From Rotaria socialis (Eukaryota; Rotifera; Eurotatoria; Philodinida; Philodinidae): 64,000 nucleotides of DNA. Within the stretch, counting starts at the first letter, position 1. Every line of letters starts with the position of its first letter. The notes under the pieces are model-generated. The model did no database searches. It was not told the DNA's origin and was given only the letters and a program-made list of their open reading frames with translations. A program made the translations under genes and the position numbers. This document shows positions 60,465 through 64,000 of this stretch, piece by piece. The stretch spans positions 1 to 64,000 of the forward strand of contig CAJNYU010003169.1 in NCBI GenBank assembly GCA_905331475.1. Direction: 5' to 3'.

Positions 60465-61182
60465 ACTGATTTTTCAAGAGAATAGTCCTTTTTTAGTATT
60501 TTAAGAAGATGAAAAAAAAACCAATGGTATTCAAAGGTACCCTGTTTTTTTTCTCAAGAGTGAGGGCAACCTGTAAGTTTGACAAGAGATCATGCTAGTA
60601 GAATTAAAATTGTTGCGTTGCTAACTGATATCTTTATGAATCGTATGTATGAATGTCATTTGATTACTTCAATTATCGCTAACGGAGCAAATATATTTTT
60701 TGTCACAGTTTACTAGCGTGTGCCAATCTTAACTTCATTAGTCAAAACATCTACACCGTTCAGTGATCTTCAAAGCTTGCATTACGGTCTCACAGCATTC
60801 TACGTAGTCGAACAGTTTGATCTTTTGTCATGAAAAAATAATTTCTTTGTCGATAATTAAATTTATTTATATCCGAAAATTTATTTACATATCTGAATTT
60901 TACTGGAATATGTATTATAATAAGCACAATAATCATTATCATTCGATAAAAAAGAGAAGAGAAAAAAAAGGAATGGATGGAAAAAGACAGAAAGTAAAAA
61001 TATCGAAAACCATCACCCTCACTCTTACACACACATTTTCAGCCGTCAATTTTGTTTTCGACATTTTTCCTTTCTGTCTTTTTCCATCATACCAAAAAAA
61101 GATCTGACATAGAGCAAGAGAAAGATCCATTGGATCTATAATATAAACAGGAAAAGAGACATTGCAAAGAATTTCAAATCGA
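60465..61182. other. Convergent 3' flanks
   Basis: Between the rightward GPCR gene and leftward GEN1. Open frames around 60.8-61.1 kb on both strands overlap and show only Lys/Ile/Phe-rich composition. Nothing else noticed. Confidence 0.5.
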
Positions 61183-63444
61183 TTAAACAGCAGTTCGTTG
61201 TCGAATTCGATCCCAAAGTGGAAGAGGCAAAACATTATTATCATCATCATCATCATCACCATCCGTATTATCTGATGATGATAATTGAAATATATTATTG
61301 GTGTTTTTATTTTGTTTCTGTTTCAAAGGCTTTTTTATAAATATATCTGTTATTTCACAATTGTCATCATTAAGTTGCTGTTTTTCACGTAGGAGAATAT
61401 CTAATACATCAAGCGACAATGATGTATTTAATAAAGTGACAGGCTTTTGAGCTAGGAGAAAAGAAAAAAAGATCTTCTTTGTTTTTAAACGAACTTCTGC
61501 ATATTTCTTACTATGAATAACCATATCTGATTGAGTATGATGTTTAATTGGCCGGGACTTTGATTTTTTTAATGCACTTAGATTTCCAATGGATTTGTGT
61601 ATTGCACTAAGAACATCAATATTAATTGATGTTGATAATGCAGCCATTGTTGGCCGATGATTAAATTTAGAAATTTTCTTTTTCGCTATTGTTTTCGTTA
61701 TGGGAATTTCACATGTTTCGTTTTCAATCATACTTAAAAGGTCTAGAGACATTGACGTTGATGCTGCAACTGCTGCTGCTGATGGTTGTTTCATCTTTTT
61801 CTTCTTTATTGTTGGCTTATTCTCATTATTAAGTATTGCGGCTGCTGGTTTCCTAGGTTTTTTAGATTTCGATGCAGGTGCTTCAAATGTATTAACGATG
61901 TCAGGATAAGCATGACGAAATAGATCAGCCGGTTCAATAGTGATTAATTTTTCGTCTTCTTCATCATCAACATTATCGACTGCCATAATTGATAGATTAG
62001 CTATTTGATCTTCAACTGCTTCCATGGATGGCAGTTCATTTTTTTTCCATTCGATTTCATAATATTGTTTGGATTGCCGAATGCGAATTCTTTTTATAGA
62101 GATCGGCTGAAATTTGATTGTGTCGGATAAGGAAAGTGTATCATGAACGTCAAGTTCAAGCATATTAAGATGGTAGAGAATTTGAAAACGAGTTAATAAC
62201 GGGAAAACCTTTAAAAAATGAAATATTAAATTGAGAGTTTCAACGTGTTTTATCATAGGTAATGAGACTTGTCTCTATACAAAATCTCAAGGTGTTTCTA
62301 GAAAATTTGTTGCTCACGTGCCTCAAAAACGAGTTACAACACTTTTTGATAGCAATCAGCGGAATAGTTTTCATGGCATTCCTATCGGGTGTACTTCGTT
62401 TCGAATCAAAAATTGCAGAACTATCCTTTTCAAATTTTCTGTTTCATAACTGTGAGGGTGTTTTTTTGAAAGTCATTTACCTTAATAAATGTATAAGATT
62501 CAATCCAATCCAATTTCTTTTTCATATATGATTGAAGTTCTTTCAGTTGTACTGGTTTCAACCATTTAATTGATGCTATTGATGCAACAAGAGGTAAATT
62601 ATCTAATTCTAATGATGAATATTCATTGATAATTTTATCAAAATGCTTTAAATTTTTCTTATTATCTTTTAATACGTTTAAAATTTTTTGCTCATATTTA
62701 TTTTGTGGATTATTGCGTAATAGAACTGTACGTATATAATCAACCGGATCCGTATTTGCTGGTATAGACTGAAGAAATTTTAAAGCATTTCCTCGGCCAA
62801 TACCTTGAATACCTTGACTATCGTAATCGGAGCCAAGAATTAATGCAAGTGCAAGTAGAGAACGTTGATCAAGATGACAATTCGATTCGATTTCATGTCG
62901 ATCATAAATATCAAATGAAATTGACTGAAAAACAAATCATTTTTAAAATAATTCAATATGATCTTTTTTCGACATCGTTTACCTTCATATCGATGCCGAA
63001 GTTTCGAATTATTGTCTTAGCACCATAAACAAAACAATCACTATCATTACTAATAACAACATCAACGATCTATAATATAATGAATAATAGAGAGAAAAAA
63101 AATCAACGATCAATATCTTACATTCATTCGATTTAATTGTGCACACAATTTTTCCGCTTCACCATCAGCTCGTATAATCGGTAGGCCAAGATACGTGAGT
63201 AAGTCTTTACACTATATTTCCCAACAAGAAAATTAATTATGATGACTTATCCCCAAAAAATATCGCGCTTACTTCATTAACAAGTACGTCAAAAGTCGAA
63301 CGAGTTTTAGTCGTTTGTGTATGTGTCGATCCGGATCGCTTGGCAACAACATCTAATTTTAATTCAGTTATCTTGGTTGAATCAAGAACAAATATAGGTT
63401 TAATATTGAAATAAATCATATTTAATACACGGAAAAATAATGTC
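61183..63444 (-). CDS. GEN1: GEN1, XPG-family Holliday-junction resolvase (5' end not found)
   Basis: Five exons traced: complement(join(61183..62208,62481..62924,62983..63069,63122..63211,63273..63444)), 1819 coding bases, 606 residues. GEN1 cuts four-way DNA junctions symmetrically in the nucleus during recombination repair. Order: LFFRVLNMIYFNIKPIFVLD (XPG N-domain end), LGLPIIRADGEAEKLCAQLN and ISNDSDCFVYGAKTIIRNF (catalytic acids), LALALILGSDYDSQGIQGIG (acid plus helix-hairpin-helix), the WLKP helical region, VFPLLTRFQILYHLN, and the chromodomain-like SIKRIRIRQSKQYYEIEW ending LITIEPADLFRHAYPDIVNT, as in vertebrate GEN1. The C-terminal tail is Lys- and Asp-rich with three similar TS-x-x-x-D-x-L motifs. 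The first ~60 residues (MG start, first Asp) are not evident before the window ends. An upstream exon around 63520-63587 has compatible phase but unconvincing sequence. Confidence 0.9.
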
Positions 63445-64000
63445 CTATAAAAGAAAATTTGTGAAGACAAATAATGATTTATTTATTTTTTTCTTGAAAA
63501 GGAAGAGATAGCGATCTTTTTCGCTCAAACCGCTTGACCTTATTCTATAGGCCATTGCCATTGCGCAGGGTCTACTTCGTGCTGTTTGCTATTTTAAAAA
63601 GCAGAATTTGTTTTTAAAGTCAAAATCAAATATTAATTTATGGATTGCACTTGACAAGTGAACATTCTCAAAAGGAAGTTCTCCATTCATTTTTTCCCAT
63701 TAATTTTACAGTCATCAAATATATATGTTTAATTATTGGATGAAAACAACAATATAAGCTACGTGACATACAAATGTTGATTACATTAAAACGTGTGCAT
63801 TCGACTCAATCATACTATCTTTGCCTAATACGATGACTCGTAAATTATGATGTTATACCCCCCGCCCCCCGTATTACACAAGGTGTTATATTGCTATTTT
63901 TCGATAACAATAACAAAATTCGATTGGATGAATATTATCTGACTATTTAAAAACATATTTGATCATTATTTGAGTGAATCAAAACATTAACGCCGAGTAT
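63445..64000. other. Right edge, 5' side of GEN1
   Basis: Should contain or lead to the missing first coding exon of GEN1, but no MG-starting XPG N-terminus is recognisable on the minus strand here. A C-rich run (CCCCCCGCCCCCCG) lies at about 63859-63872. Confidence 0.4.

Noticed and set aside
61441-61500. Candidate 43-bp intron in the last GEN1 exon (GTTCGT...CTCCTAG)
   Set aside because: Removing 43 bases breaks the frame; the unspliced frame continues into the third TSxxxDxL motif, so the exon is kept whole.

Overview
The window reads as nuclear DNA of a small invertebrate, most probably a bdelloid rotifer (Rotaria/Adineta-like). It is AT-rich. Genes are split by many short GT-AG introns, mostly 40-75 bp. 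It carries an NAD-arginine ADP-ribosyltransferase fused to TPRs, PAN/LamG secreted proteins and a rhodopsin-like GPCR of a kind I associate with bdelloid genomes. The species call is inference from gene content; no rRNA or mitochondrial marker is present. No tRNA, rRNA, CRISPR or prokaryotic operon was seen.

Layout, left to right. 1.2-2.1 kb (-): CCSAP-like ciliary/spindle protein. 3.2-4.1 kb (-): VGLL4-like TEAD cofactor with three TDU motifs. 5.9-8.2 kb (-): LRRC74-like leucine-rich-repeat protein. 11.5-14.0 kb (+): stomatin with two alternative 5' exons. 17.1-19.2 kb (+): PAN/EGF/LamG secreted protein broken by two frameshifts. 19.9-20.3 kb (-): small secreted cysteine protein. 23.2-26.8 kb (-): SR-protein kinase (SRPK). 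28.8-30.9 kb (-): intronless ADP-ribosyltransferase/TPR protein. 31.4-34.5 kb: transposon graveyard, in which a Tc1/mariner relic carries a TA-flanked MITE, itself split by a hAT-like element. 35.9-38.2 kb (-): RBM24/38 RNA-binding protein. 39.4-40.7 kb (-): unidentified protein. 41.3-45.3 kb (-): PAN3, 16 exons. 49.0-50.4 kb (-): Jupiter/HN1 (JPT) protein. 52.4-53.3 kb (+): intronless protein that is essentially the N-terminal domain of the ADP-ribosyltransferase protein standing alone. 53.9-55.8 kb (-): group II PLP decarboxylase of bacterial-looking type. 56.25-56.34 kb: poly-G plus N assembly gap. 57.3-58.6 kb (+): decayed gene. 59.4-60.5 kb (+): class A GPCR. 61.2-63.4 kb (-): GEN1 Holliday-junction resolvase, 5' end not found.

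The genes do not form one pathway. Several concern RNA (SRPK, RBM24/38, PAN3). GEN1 acts on recombination intermediates. VGLL4 acts in Hippo/TEAD control. Most exon joins were traced by hand from donor/acceptor sites and reading phase, so the models are explicit predictions; all complete models sum to whole codons.

The leads most worth following are: (1) a domain shared by the ADP-ribosyltransferase/TPR protein and an independent single-domain protein 21 kb away; (2) a dispersed family of hairpins whose arms resemble the bdelloid telomere repeat (GGGTGT/TGTGGG); and (3) MITE-like islands made of one degenerate short motif, one of them caught inside a three-layer nested insertion.
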